Source: Kalmusia sp. IMI 367209
Taxonomy: Eukaryota > Ascomycota > Dothideomycetes > Pleosporales > Didymosphaeriaceae
Reading direction: 5' to 3'
Length of the DNA: 64,000 nucleotides
Assembly (NCBI GenBank): GCA_027946365.1
Contig: JAPEUQ010000007.1
Coordinates: 372,001-436,000, forward strand
Shown: in pieces, positions 9,822-21,936 of the stretch
How the letters are laid out: every line of letters begins with the position of its first letter
Numbering within the stretch: the stretch's first letter is position 1
Notes under the pieces: generated by a model
Database searches by the model: none
What the model saw: the letters and a program-made list of their open reading frames with translations, nothing else
Told to the model about the DNA's origin: nothing
Position numbers and translations under genes: made by a program

Positions 9822-11314
9822 TTATGCCTTCTCCACCTCAACGATAAAATCGTTCCACTCTGGCCCTTTGACCCTCACAATGACACCTAATCCGGTGTCG
9901 AACTCATCTCCTTGTTGAAGCGGCGCGTCATTCATCTCACCACCTCGCGCAGTATCACACCCACCAGACCTGGGTTTCGAATCAATCACCCTGACTGGCC
10001 TATCACCACTGCCCAGTGACGAATCCGCGGTATACAATAGGACTCCAGTACCACAAGCCCCAGTGTTTATGCCCAAAGTAGACCTTAGCTCGACCATGAC
10101 GTAGCCGGTGCCGTTGACGGGAATGGCAATCGCTTTGTGATAGTCGCGCGCCTCATCGGCGATCTCTATGGAACTGAGGCGGTGTTCGGTCGTGCCGGGC
10201 TCAAGAACATAAGTGATTTGTTCTTCTTCGAGCCAATTCAGGCGCCACTTGTGCCACGCGAAATGGCCGGGCGACTGACTGCCGATGAGGCCCATAAATC
10301 GAAACCACCAACCCACTGAGTTATCTCTCCCCCTTCATACGGTTATAGATCAGGAAGTCCCATTGCATGACCTATCTCATGATTGATGGTCTTTGGGCCC
10401 CAGCTGAAAAAGAGATCTTGACCGAATGTGATGGTGCTAGTGATGGTGGAGCCATCCAGCGCCTGGACATCGTTCCCGGTAGAGGTTGAAAAAGAGATCT
10501 CATCGGCATATTTGGGCGGAATGATGTATAGGGTGTCAATATTAGCAAAGCTTACAGATGGTCCTACTGCTGTGAGCACGTCGTTGATGTAGCGGAGATG
10601 CGCTTCAGTCGTGAGATCGCGAGCATAGCCGTAAGAAGACGAACCGGCCGGCATGCGGTAAAATTTATCGGTAAGTGGAACAAGCTCAAGATTGAATTTG
10701 CCGTATGACATGGCGTTGAAGAGCTCAGTGGGGGAAGATGCAATGGAACCATAAAGTTCCTCAAAGGACGTGTTCGCGGGGAAATCAGGAAAGTCAACAA
10801 ACATGACGGCAGCGCGGAAAGTGCCTGTATGTTCACCTAATGGCCAAGTGGGACGACAGCCGGCGACTGATGTTGGCGTAGTCGAGTCAGAGGCTGTACT
10901 GTCGTCTGGCGCAGGAATACTGGTGACCCATCCACTTGTCGAAGTCGGAGTACCAATGTCCGTGATATGGTCGTCAGATGAAGACGGAGCTGAAGAGCCG
11001 GTAATTGTTCCATGTTGGGGATCTGAGCTGGTTATGTCACTATACGGGAGCGACTTCGTCGTATCAACGGCAGGAACACCAGTGATATACCCATTTGCTG
11101 AATCTGGTGCAGGGACACCTGTGACCCATTGACTTGTTGGTTCTGGAGCAGGAACACCACTGATATAATCGTCCATTGCGTACGGGGCGGGTACGCCAGT
11201 GACTGTAACGATACCTGCAGAGGTGTTATTGCAGTCTTCATAGCCACTTAACGGTAGGGCTTGAACGCTTGATGAAAGTGCCGCGAGAAGAGGAAGGGAG
11301 ACTGGGAAACGCAT
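9822..11314 (-). pseudogene. M6-like secreted metalloprotease, frameshifted
   Basis: The ATG at 11314 gives a signal peptide (MRFPVSLPLLAALSSSVQA). A Ser/Thr/Pro-rich segment follows, with about seven degenerate 13-16 residue repeats centred on GVPAP, SIPAP or GTPTS. Next is an M6-like peptidase domain with AAVMFVDFPDFPANTS and the zinc motif HEIGHAMGLPDL (HEIGH codons at 10367-10381). The frame then stops. The next conserved block is split between frames: WVGGFDL reads in one, MGLIGSQSPGHFAWHKW in the next. All three frames are closed across 10307-10345 and no splice pair fits. The remaining C-terminal domain (to 9822) is open and ends normally. At least two indels, or an assembly fault, therefore lie just after the active site. 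An intact form would be an extracellular zinc endopeptidase. Confidence 0.75.
10890..11260 (-). repeat. Degenerate GVPAP-coding tandem repeat
   Basis: Within the M6-like locus the coding strand repeats a unit of about 40-48 nt encoding (I/V)(T/S)GVPAP plus 7-9 variable residues. The first four copies are close to each other and the later ones are degenerate (GSSAP, GTPTS, SIPAP). It looks like an expanded linker between the signal peptide and the catalytic domain. Confidence 0.65.
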
Positions 11315-12669
11315 ATCGAGAAGCACAAAGGCGTGAAAACGATTGACAGAATAAAAGGTTGAATTTTGGACAGAATTGTTGCTAAGCGGAAAGAAAGATA
11401 ACCCGTATAGCTGTTTGAAAGAAGAGTAATTGTGTACAAAACATCATGTTTTATAGTTCAAACATTACTTGTGTTCGAACGCATACGCCGTGTAGTCGGC
11501 GACAGCGAAAGTGGCTGGCTACTACCAGGAGCATTCCTCGCCGGTGTATGCTTGCACAGTGGGGTAGCTGAGTGAGGCTGAAGGATATAGGAGCTAAAAC
11601 CTCGTATATCTCACGAGAAACCCTCAACCGAACCAATCGGCAGCAGCCGAGCAGCAGGGCTTTTCAATGAGCCTCATACCATAGCGGTGAGCTTCTAGAA
11701 TTCTAATATTTCTAGAATATGTGAGGAATAGTGTCGCATGATGTTGTAGAGCTGTTGGTGCAACGCTTAGTCTTACAGACAGTCGCGGCGATCAACGGTC
11801 TCTCCTTTTCCGCGTCGGCTATTGTCCGACGGCTAACCGATTAGCTACTCCAAACAGCTTCTTTTTCGAGACTAGTAAATCTATTCCATAATGCGACCGG
11901 GGTTCTGCGCGGGCCAGGTAACGAAGTGTGAATTCAACGTTGCGTTTGGATCGACCATTCGTAGGCTTGGTCGCCGACTCCATGTCTTCAGCCCCTCCGT
12001 CCTTTCAGGTGGTTTTTGGTCATAATTCGAGAAAAACTTCTGATCTATAAGCCTCGAGCTCTCGAAACTTGTCAGCATTGCGTCTCGAGGTATGCTTTCC
12101 ATATGTAGATCCTTCTTTTCCAAGGTTGCTTCCCGTGCGATGAGTCCCTAACGACGAACTGAGATGACACCAATGACAAAATGTCGCCACTGATGTAGCT
12201 AGCGCAATGCTTCATGTTCCTGAATCCTGGCTTACTGAAATTTTCCGTCTATAAGATATGCTTATACACTTGTGAAATAGATAACTGAGGACTCTATAAT
12301 TTGATTTCACAGTCTATAATTATAGGCATATCAAATGAACTGCTATGTAGTCATCTAGATAATGCATATCGTGTCCGAGAGGCCATTTCTAGCCGCTTAC
12401 TCGACATCGAAAGTTCAAATATTTGCGTGTCGGCCAAATGTAGACCGTCATTAACGATACTTCTTCGAGGAGTTATGAGATTTCATTTCATTGAGAGGAC
12501 CAGGGTTCAATATGTATTGGCAGACCTCAAGAAAGACAATAGTTCTGAGAAACGTTTTGTAGCATGCATTGCATCTAGTCTCGTAATACATCGGTAACGA
12601 TTGATAAAAGTGATGCATCCTCGTCTTCATATCTTTTTCACCCCTGTTTCGACAAAATTTTATCCGTAT
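11315..12669. other. Intergenic, no gene seen
   Basis: Short open readings at 11451-11636, 11881-12123 and 12301-12597 lack ATG starts or recognisable motifs. The stretch around 12200-12330 is AT-rich. Confidence 0.55.
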
Positions 12670-13257
12670 TCAACTGCAATAATCGCCGATATTGTAGCTT
12701 GGATATACGTGGCTCGTCCTGCACGCAGGGCTTGCGCCTTTCACGTATAGTGCAGTAGCTGATACATGGTTAGGACTTGGTTCTGTATACACAAGTTGAA
12801 TGTACTGACAATCGACAGGAAGATTGTTCGCTGGTTGTCGAACGATCGTTTGGCTTTTTTCAGCGGGTGTCAGATTATTCTCACATTGAATCTGCGCGCT
12901 ACCCCCATTTACTGTCGTACTGCCTGTCCATACGTCAATGTGGTTGATACGGGGACTGGCGTTCCAATCTGTGGTGCATTGTGCGCAATAATCTTCAAAC
13001 CGCAAGTACTTCCTAAGATATGGATCGTAGATAATTTCGCACTCGCTGAACTCTCCGGGTGCAGAAGCGAACGTCAAAGGATCAGCATAGGTCCCAATGC
13101 CACCGGCTTTGTAGTTGCGACCACAGTCATAGGCGGTGGCAGGGCCAGGAGGATCGTTGTCCGGGTATCCGTAAAAGGTGTGCGTTGTCTTGCTCACCTT
13201 GGTGCAGGCGGCTGCGAGGCTGAGTGAAGCAAGGAACACAAGGAAGGAGGCTTGCAT
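12670..13257 (-). CDS. DPBB-like (expansin-like fold) secreted protein
   Basis: A single exon encodes 195 aa. A signal peptide ends near residue 17 (LSLAAA). The mature N-terminus, THTFYGYPDNDPPGPATAYDC, and the following GGIGTYADPLTFASAPGEF and KYLRFEDYCAQCTTDW segments match a widespread fungal family with a double-psi beta-barrel-type fold. That family has a GTYADPxTFA loop, a conserved acidic residue, and a Cys pair before the last strand (HIDVWTGS). Eight or so cysteines suggest disulfides. It is probably extracellular; the related fold binds polysaccharide or acts as a lyase elsewhere, but no activity can be assigned. A TATA element lies about 56 bases upstream. Confidence 0.85.
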   Translation of the reverse strand: MQASFLVFLASLSLAAACTKVSKTTHTFYGYPDNDPPGPATAYDCGRNYKAGGIGTYADPLTFASAPGEFSECEIIYDPYLRKYLRFEDYCAQCTTDWNASPRINHIDVWTGSTTVNGGSAQIQCENNLTPAEKSQTIVRQPANNLPVDCQYIQLVYTEPSPNHVSATALYVKGASPACRTSHVYPSYNIGDYCS

Positions 13258-13922
13258 TGTGTCGATGATCGGGAAGAACTCATATGTTCAGAATTCTCAC
13301 AGAAAGCAAATGCTTTTATAGTGATCGTTCGGACATTCTCGATTTCCCTTCTCGGTGTTGCGGCTAGTGTTTGCCTGCTCTACGCCTCCACCATCACGAT
13401 CGACACCGTTCTATACCTTTCCGGCGAATGAGGCCCTACATAGATCAAATTCGGATACGAAAACTTCCTTGCGAGCGAACGGCTTCCTTCTTAGGCCATT
13501 GCTAATTGACTGCACACCAGAATATTGTTACACGGCTGCGTGGATGCGACTTTCTGGCGTTACTAGCTACAGGCAAGGGATCGTACGAGTCTTTTGAATG
13601 GTTGGTGTTTGCTCCTCGGTGGCTGGCTTACACATCATCGATAAATTGCGCTGGCTCCGAATTCAGAGATTGCCGTGCAAGCTGAAAACTCAATTGGACG
13701 CACTCAGCTTCCCCGCGCGCCCGAATCGTATCAGTGCGCATCTTCGCAACATCTTTCCTCTTATCACCCGGCGAGCTATAGCCGCATAATAGTGGTATGG
13801 GAGGAGTTTTGCAAGCTGAAAGTCTAGCGCCTAGCCATAGAACTTCGCCTATTTCCCCAAAGCTACTAATGATCACATTCAACATAGCACTGCGGTGAAT
13901 TACTTTGGTTCTCAACGCCTAG
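13258..13922. other. Divergent promoter region
   Basis: This region separates the DPBB-like gene (minus) from the membrane protein gene (plus). I see no further gene in it. Confidence 0.55.
13313..13320 (-). promoter_or_regulatory. TATA box of the DPBB-like gene
   Basis: A TATAAAAG sequence on the minus strand lies about 56 bases before the ATG at 13257. Confidence 0.5.
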
Positions 13923-14796
13923 ATGGAATCTGCACTTACGCGCATCAGCCTCGCTGTTCTGCTGGTCTTCACACTTGTTCTTGGTTCGCTTAGTTCGAAT
14001 ATTGCAACGTTCTCAGACGGAAAGTGCAAGAAATCTCAAGACAACATCAACGGTCCGAATGGCTATCCTAATGGCACTTGCACTCTACTCGATACCAAAG
14101 GCCCTTACAAAAGTTTCCAAATTGTTGGACTAGATCCCGGGTGCAGTGGTAAGGGGTTTGCTACCTATAGTCCATGCTCCACTGACACTCGAAGTGACCT
14201 TGTACGGAAAAGATAGCGACCCCGATTCGCCATGCTCTTCTGAGACCCAGCTCGAATTTCCGCGCATTGCTACCTGCTATAACGCTTCGTGGGTATACTA
14301 CAGCATCGATTTCTGTGATCCACCAGAAGATGTGCCGTCGTCTTCCTCGATACCATTGCGCACATCGAGCACGCGCGCCTCTACTCCATCTAGCACATCA
14401 TCGGCCTTTACAACATCGAGTACTACCACCTCTAGCACACCAAGCCCAACAGGAAGCACATACCCGCAATCTCGCCGTACAGACACGGGAGCTATTGCAG
14501 GTGGCGTCGTAGGCGGCGTATGCGCGCTAGCTCTTGTAGCTGGATTGGTCTTCTTGTCAATCCGGCGAAATAAAGCTTATCAACGCAGAGCTCAGGAAGA
14601 TGTACCACCTACGCCTCTCACGGAACTTTCACCTCACGATGTAAAACACGAGATCTACACGCACGAAGCGCGACCCCAGGAGATGGGTAGGACTAGTGTG
14701 TATATTGATCCAGTAGAACTCCACGGGGACGGGATAGGCCTAGGCGCGGAAAAAGGTCCAGCTGAGTATGTCTCAGCTCATGATATCAAAAATTAA
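13923..14796 (+). CDS. Ser/Thr-rich single-pass membrane protein
   Basis: Exons are 13923-14148 and 14195-14796 (275 aa); the 46-nt intron (GTAAGG...CGAAG) keeps phase. The protein has a signal peptide (to about residue 25) and a small Cys-containing ectodomain (about six Cys, including GKCKKS, GTCTL, DPGCS, SPCSS, ATCYN, DFCDPP). A Ser/Thr/Pro stalk of about 55 residues follows, then one membrane helix (TGAIAGGVVGGVCALALVAG), the stop-transfer sequence RRNK and a polar cytosolic tail of about 75 residues. This layout is that of many ascomycete WSC/Mid2-like cell-surface proteins, but no WSC domain is evident. It would sit in the plasma membrane, possibly linked to the wall. No specific function can be claimed. 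Confidence 0.85.
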
Positions 14797-16332
14797 CGTG
14801 TCATAATATGTACTTAGTGTAATGTGCCATGTCTCTTCATTTTTCTCTATAGGAGAAAATCAATGATGATAGTAGAAGAATTTGAAGTAGAGAAAAGAAT
14901 GTATGGAGTCAATAAATCAGCTGCTTGACTTATATTCTACGGAGAAGCTGTGGTTGCTGGAGATGTTCAGTATTTTGCTTTAATGAATAAATCGCATGCA
15001 TCAATTGTCATAGGCGTTGATACCATCGACGAGGACTACCATAAGCATAGGCTGGAGGTTACGATCAGAACGTACAGCTGTCCACCAAGAAAATGGGCCA
15101 TCCAGCTCCAGGTCGAAAACTAGGCATAAGCCGTCTGTAGCCGAAGGACATTACCAGGTACGGGAAGATCCGCAAGACGATTTCAAATGTCGCGAAGGCA
15201 ATTCTTATCTCTCAAATGAGCGACATCTCATTGTTAACCGTGACCAAATTTCTTGGTAGGCGCACCTCATCGCGAGAATTGCCCTAAATGTGCAAGGCTA
15301 CCCATCCAAAATCGCTTAGCCTGGATGCATTATATGCACCTCCCCCACACGCTACGACGCACTGGGTATTTGTCCCGCTAAAACAACTTCAAGGTGTTTC
15401 TTGAACGTCTTGCGTGGTGATGCTTATTTTACTTGTCGGACTCATCCGAGCGGCGTAAAGCGCACAATGAACATACAAAGATACACATCTATACATATGT
15501 GCATCTATGCAACTACTGGAAAGAATTTGGACCACGCTATTCCACCTCGGCTTACAGTGGGCTGCAACTTGCGATTGGAAAGAACGTGCGCGCAAGAGAC
15601 ATGTCGGCCTTTACGCTTAACGAAAAGCAGCGGAGCTGAGCTAAACATGGGTTGTGGAGAAAGTGAGAACGCTTATTGTACAGGCACTAAGCGGCTCTTC
15701 GAAAGCATGTACGCAGAAGCATGGCCGTGGTATCAAGCTCTGTGCAAGGCCGACAGTGAATGTTATCATTGACAAACGTGTATGATATGTAGGCTGAATG
15801 GTGTAAATGCATTGATCAGGGACATTGGTATTGTACATGCCGCTTGATTTACTCCTGAAAGCGGTTGTGGGAAGATATGGGATGACTCCCGTAGAAGCCT
15901 GCCACATATGCCGGCAACTATATCCACAACAGTCTATATGGACGTTTCAAGAAGCGAGACGTGTCATTGATACCATGTGAACGGATTATTCCCGGCGGGT
16001 GGACCGAAAATCGAAGGCGCATTACGCGTATGTACCACTAGTTGTTCTCTCATACGACAAGGATATCTATCTAAGCTCGGAGAATACTGTATTAGGCAAG
16101 TGCGTATATATTCTACACAATACGAGATAGCTGAATGACAATCGATCTAAGATGTAGAAAGACACCACTCACCATCGCCACCTTGGCAATTGGTAGACTT
16201 CTGGGGCCTGAACTTCTCAGTCCAGTTATAACTCATCCATGCCACTCATCCCACGCAGACCAAAACTCTTTACAAACTTTTCAAATTTCGTCACGTCCTG
16301 TTACACGGCTGCTTGCAGTCACAGGGCGAGCT
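14797..16332. other. Intergenic, no gene seen
   Basis: A Cys-containing open reading at 15401-15772 begins with TTG and has no signal peptide or motif. Nothing else is supported. Confidence 0.55.
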
Positions 16333-17791
16333 ATGACTTCAAGATTTCCAACAGCTCAGGAGTTTGCATCCTTCCCTGAGCCCAATTATGTGAATCCCAT
16401 AACGCGACAGCCGTTGATCGTCGGAGTCATGAGCGCCATGACCGTGCTGGTAACTGCACTGATCTGTTGTCGCTTTTATAGTAGGACAGTGTTGGTGTCT
16501 GCCATCGGCTGGGATGACTGGATGATGCTGTCCGCAGCTGTAAGTTCGAGCCTCGTGCTGATGCCGAAACCTTTTCTTGTTTGTATTTTGACGACTCTGG
16601 CTTTCATAGATATGCGCCATGGCGAACAACATCTTGATTATCGTATCTACATCATCGCGATATCAGATGGGCTATCACATATGGGATATACGGCTCGATC
16701 AGATTCTAGGAACACTAGACGCTGGCAAGGTAAAATGTTCCGAAAGGATATATGTGATCGATACCTGACTCACCACCAGTTCGGGATGGCCACCCAGCTT
16801 CTATTTATTATTACTATTGGATTGACAAAGGTCTCAATCCTGATGACATACCTGCGAATCTTTCCCTCGAAGATGAACAAGTGGTTTTGCTCTATTATGC
16901 TAGCATATACGATAGCTTTCAGCTTTGCCTGTTTTTGGCTGGTCCTGTTTCAATGCAAGTAAGTCGCTATCGGACGCTGGAACGCTTCGATTATGAAGTT
17001 ATAATCTCACGTTGGTAAAATGTCTGACGTGTATTATAGCCCGCCGCACGTATACTGGGAGACATTTAAGTACATCCTCACCATAAAGAAGCGGTGTCGT
17101 AACGTCAAAGCAATCTATTTCATCTGGAGCGCACAAAACACGTTGAGCGATTTTCTCATTTTCCTCTGGCCCGTCAAGGACATTGCATCGGTCAAGATAT
17201 CGCGTCGACAACGAATTACGCTTATCTCCATGTTCTCTTGTGGAGTGATGTATGGGTTCCGAGCTCCGTTGCTTGACTTCAAGGCTGATTAAATCCAGTG
17301 TGTGTGTCGCCGGAAGCGCTCGAATCTACTATACTCGCCTATATCTCTATTCATATGACATTCTCTGGTGGGGCGCAACGGTCTTTGCAGTCATGATGGT
17401 CGAGACCTGCATGGGAATCGTATGTGGATGCCTTCCTGGATGCAAACCACTGATGTCGCGTTTATTTCCAAGTATATTTGGCACGTCTATGAATGGAAGT
17501 AATCCTTGGCCCCGCGGTCGGGGAGCAATAAAGGAAATTGTGCCCTTAAATGGCAGCCGAAGCACGGTAGAGCCTCTTCAGCTCCAGAGCCTAAACTCTG
17601 GCGGTGAAGGCATTGCTATAGATGCTCCACAGCCGGTGTTTAAGCCAGACAATGGTAACGCCTGGAGGAATCCATCGCGAGACGGTCGCTTTTTTGGTAG
17701 GTCTGGTAGCAACTCCAATGAGAGTCGGGAATTTATCATCCTACAGCGACAGTCAAGATTACTGGTCGACCATGACGATTTCATAGCATGA
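16333..17791 (+). CDS. Rhodopsin-domain (SAT4-type) 7TM protein
   Basis: Five exons: 16333-16539, 16610-16729, 16780-16958, 17040-17249 and 17299-17791 (402 aa). All four introns (70, 50, 81 and 49 nt) are phase-consistent. Landmarks of the fungal rhodopsin-domain family appear in order: a first helix then CRFYSRTVLVSAIGWDDWMM, a YQMGYHIWDI loop, FGMATQLLFI with TKVSILMTYLRIFP, FQCNPPHVYW, and a later helix ending CGVIVCVAGSARI. The polar C-terminus of about 115 residues is cytosolic. The ATG at 16333 was chosen because the family begins about 25 residues before the first helix; upstream frame is open but unlikely. These plasma-membrane proteins are not retinal pumps, and no ligand is known here. 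Confidence 0.9.
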
Positions 17792-19333
17792 GATCAAAAT
17801 ATCTAGAGAGTATATACCTATAAAATAATGGAGGTTGATTACTAATGAATCTCCGATGACGAACCTGTGAATCAACTGTAATGTGAACGCCCACTTGCGC
17901 CGATCGCTCATCTTTTAGGGCCCACACTGCTCTTCAGGTTCTCCTAGACTCATGCCTCGACGCCCCATATACCATTAATTTTCAAACCCACCTCGTGAGT
18001 TCAGATATGTTGTGGTTCAAGTAGTCTGGTCAAGGATGTCCATTGTCGTTGACGTGTATTCCCATAGCATCGCTCATAGACTCCTGAAATTCGTAGAGAA
18101 GGGAAATGATTTTCTGAAGGTGCGCCAATCTATGGAAGATACCACAGCTATCTCATGGAAAGGTGGCATAATTCAGTGTGGAGGTTTAGCTGGTATGGTT
18201 CTTGCTAGGAGAGCCTGATGATACTCAGCGTCCTTATGTTCTATGAAACGTTGCCAAGATATTTCTGTCCTCCAATACCCACTCGTACATGCTAATGGCT
18301 TAGCTCGTGTTCTTCATAGCTTCTTCAACAATATTCGTTTATCCTCAATAGGCTCTTGTCGAACGTTCCTAGGGCATACCAACTTGAAGTAAATTTGTTC
18401 GAAATGAATTAGAATGGCCGGTTTACGGTGCTGTGAAGATCTTAAGATATCCTGTTGGATGTCACAAGTTTTGGTTACGCAACCAGAATCAGAGTTACTT
18501 TCCACTACATTTTTCATAATAATTAGCGTCCTATGATCATGAGAACTATCGAGAATGCTATCTAGCGTGTGACGATACACATTTGAAGAAAAGTTACACT
18601 CATCGCTTGCAGCGCTCTTGGACGAGAAGCTTCCAGGATGCCTTGCATGACACCCATATGTCGAGATATAATGAAGAACAAACAAAGACTGAAGAGGATA
18701 CCTTGAGGTTTGTGCACTAATTCAACATTGCTAGACCAAATATATGTAATCCAGGGAGATCAAAAAGAAAATATGGCATGTTCTCGACCACGCCGCCGCG
18801 CCCTCCTCCCTCACTGTAATCATGCCACAAACTTGCAACCCGTGAGCAGATAGTGGCACAAAACTTTGACAAGCAAATATATGATTTCCCGTGTACTTGC
18901 GTTTCTAAAACGAATTTCTTCTTGATAGCGGTTAGCTCGAAAATAATACACACGAAAAAGCCGAGGTAAGCTTATGTGATAAGTAGCGATTTTTGCTTCA
19001 TGTAGAATGAAATTGTCGTGCAAACTAATTAGGAAGGAAAGTCGTTGAGAGCGGTGTGATTGATGAGAACCATTCTTGTTGGATGCTGCAGGGTTTAATA
19101 CTAACATGCACGCCAGCCCGACATAGTAGCGATCTCATCTCGGCGACCAGAAATAGTGCAGGGTGCCTGAAAATGTAGAAACCTCGAACAAACGAGATAA
19201 TCTCCACGACTTCGATGCACGCCTGAAAAATAATTATAGTAATTCCGCAAGATCTATATAAGAGTCCAGTGTCATGATATTGTCTCTGCCTTTCAGTACC
19301 AATCCCAATCCGCCGTTGTCTTTGTTCAGGAGG
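17792..19333. other. Intergenic, no gene seen
   Basis: This is a long AT-leaning gap. Short readings (18012-18218, 18314-18685, 18717-19207) lack homology or good starts. The TATA element at 19255 belongs to the sulfatase. Confidence 0.55.
19255..19262 (+). promoter_or_regulatory. TATA box of the sulfatase gene
   Basis: A TATATAAG sequence lies about 70 bases before the ATG at 19334. Confidence 0.5.
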
Positions 19334-21515
19334 ATGTGGACGACCTTACTTTCTGTCAGCAGTCTCGCGCTCTGCGCAGCTGCAAAACCGAACATACTGC
19401 TCATCCTCGCCGACGATCAAGACCATCGCCTGCACTCGCTCTCGCACCAGCCCATTGTACAAGACCTTCTGATTAAGCAAGGCACTTTGTTTGAGAACCA
19501 CTTCACTACGACATCGAATTGTTGTCCAAGTCGCGCGAGCCTACTCCGAGGGCAGGCATCGCATAATACGAATATTACACATGTCAAGGCACCAGGGTAA
19601 GTACTTTTACAAATATAAGACACATACAGAGAGTGAAAGATGATCACTAATAAGGACTTAGAGGAGGGTATTTAAAGTGGCTTGTTGGAGAAGAAGATAA
19701 AAATTATCTCCCATGGTGGTTGAGCAAAGCTGGGTATAAGACTGAATGTGTGCTCAATTGTCATCCTGGATCCTATGGTACTTATGTTGATGCGCTTTTA
19801 GATCTCGGCAAGTTGATGAATGGGCAGAACTTGTTTAACTACAAGACTAAACCCAAAGGATGGAGTCATGTCGATATCTTGGTAAGCAAGCTCCGGGTTT
19901 TTCTGTAACCAGGAGCTGATCATAGGCTATAATAGCTTGAACCTTATACATATGAATACAACACCGTCGTCATGTCAGCGAATGGTGACACACCAATGTA
20001 CTACGACGGATGGCATCAAACCGACGTGCTACGGGCAAAAGCGTAAGTCACATTTCATCCACGTAATCGGCTACGCTCACAAGCAAACAGCCTAGCCCGC
20101 CTCAAGCAACTCACTAAGCAGGATGATCCGTGGTTCCTAGCCATTGCGCCGACATCACCGCACGTTCAGGGAGGACACGCACCCATCCCACTGGAGCGGC
20201 ACAAGAAGGACTTCGAACATTTGCAGGTTCCCAAACCTAAAAATTTCAATCCCCCAGATGATGATCTACAAGCAAACAAACCCTCCTATATCGGAAAGCT
20301 GAAGATGTTGCCGCCGGAAGATGTGAAACATGCCGACTTCCACTACAAGTCGCGGATCCGGGCGATTCAAGGGTTGGATGAGATCGTGCATGATGTAGTT
20401 GATCATTTGCAGAATGCAGGTCAGCTGGAAAATACGTATAGTAAGCGTTCGTAGCCTGAACAAGAATGACAAGTGCTCACTAGCATAGTAATCTACACAT
20501 CCGACAACGGGTACCATATTGGCACTCACCGCCTCTTCGCCGGCAAATCGCTCCCCTACATTGAAGACACCAACATTCCCATGATCGTGCGTGGCCCGGG
20601 CGTTCCCAAGGGCGCAACCTCAAAGATCGCAAGCACGCACATTGACTTCGCACCGACATTCCTAGATATTGCAGGCGTGCCCGAAGTTGATCGCCCTCAA
20701 TTTTTTGACGGACGGAGCATGCTTGGTGAATGGAAAATGGCGAACAGCGAGGCTGCGGCACAGAATGTCGATCGAGAGATTATAAACGTGGAGTTCTGGG
20801 GTCATCTAGGGAATGAACTTAAAGGTGGAACGTATGCGAACAATAGCTATAAGACGATGCGGATCGTGAGTGAGGATTCTGCGTGGTTGTACTCGCGATG
20901 GTGTACGGGAGATACCGAATTATATGACACCAAGGTAAGTGAGCGCCTTCAGGCTATTTTAGATCTTATTGTCAAAACGTGCATACTAACGCAATACAGT
21001 CGGATCCCTACGAGCTCTATAACCTTGCCCAAAAACCCGTTAGCCACGAGCACCGGCAGATGATGAATCGTCTGAACGCACTTCTTCTCGTTACGAAATC
21101 GTGCGTGGGCCCAACCTGCCGGGATCCATGGCCGGTTCTCAAGCCTGCGAACGATTCCCTACCGCCAGCGCAAAGCCTCGCCGATGCCATGGATTCCAAG
21201 TATGATGATTTCTTCGCATCCTTTCCACCTGTTACTTTCAAAGAGTGCATCGATATCCAGTTACCATCCAATGAGTTACCATTCTATCCCCCTGAAGCAG
21301 AGCATAAGTTGGGGCTGGCGCATAGGAAGCCGACCGACAATTACGACAAGGGGTTGACTGGTGGTGATTGCAAACATGATGAGATTAAGGCGAATGGCCA
21401 TTTTGGGACGAAGGAACAGAGAGATGCTACATTGGAGCAGATCAACAAGGATGCAAGGAAACTAAAAGATGATGAGCTGCCGGGACCTAATTGTCATCAG
21501 ATTGGTATTCCATAA
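19334..21515 (+). CDS. Secreted arylsulfatase (S1 sulfatase)
   Basis: Six exons: 19334-19596, 19662-19881, 19936-20042, 20091-20440, 20489-20934 and 21000-21515 (633 aa). Introns are 48-65 nt and all phases agree. A signal peptide covers about residues 1-17. The metal-binding start NILLILADDQD is followed by the sulfatase signature CCPSRASLLRGQ, in which Cys63 would be converted to formylglycine. Later landmarks are APTSPHVQGGHAP, IIYTSDNGYHIGTHRLFAGK and the C-terminal DPYELYNL. It should hydrolyse aryl or carbohydrate sulfate esters outside the cell, calcium-dependent as in the family. An ATG at 19274 is in frame but would bury the signal peptide. The gene is intact. Confidence 0.93.
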
Positions 21516-21936
21516 TTGACTGTCTATATATGGTATTGGATCAGACTAGGTTTCCATTATTGGTAGAGATATTCAAACATGAACGAGTAAAGACATACAA
21601 TAAAGGAGACGAGCAGACTATTAATAGTGACCAAGCTTCTGTCGAAGGGTTTAATCATCAAGGCAGTGCGCTTTGAAGACGATATCGAAGGCTCAGACTC
21701 AGCAATACATAACGCAATCGTATGGAGGCCCAAGAGTTGCGGTTCAAGAGTGCTTATGGCCAAAGAGAGAATAGATTAGTAAATCGCATGATGCTCTGGG
21801 ATACATTAAAGACTAAACATTTAGATACTTTGTAGTTGGAAGCATGTCGAAAAGTAACAGCGAGTGGCGGCTTTTGACTGCAAAGCGCTAGGCTTGTACT
21901 ATTTGAATCTACTTGATCGTGATTGAAGGCTGGTCA
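21516..21936. other. Intergenic, no gene seen
   Basis: This is the 3' flank shared by the convergent sulfatase gene and MFS relic. Nothing is supported. Confidence 0.55.

Noticed and set aside
11881..12123. 80-residue minus-strand reading with a coding-like C-terminus
   Set aside because: There is no ATG at its start and no recognisable family, so it may be chance or an old remnant.
15401..15772. 123-residue Cys-containing open reading, possible secreted peptide
   Set aside because: It starts with TTG and has no signal peptide, motif or splice evidence. Its Cys content alone is not enough.
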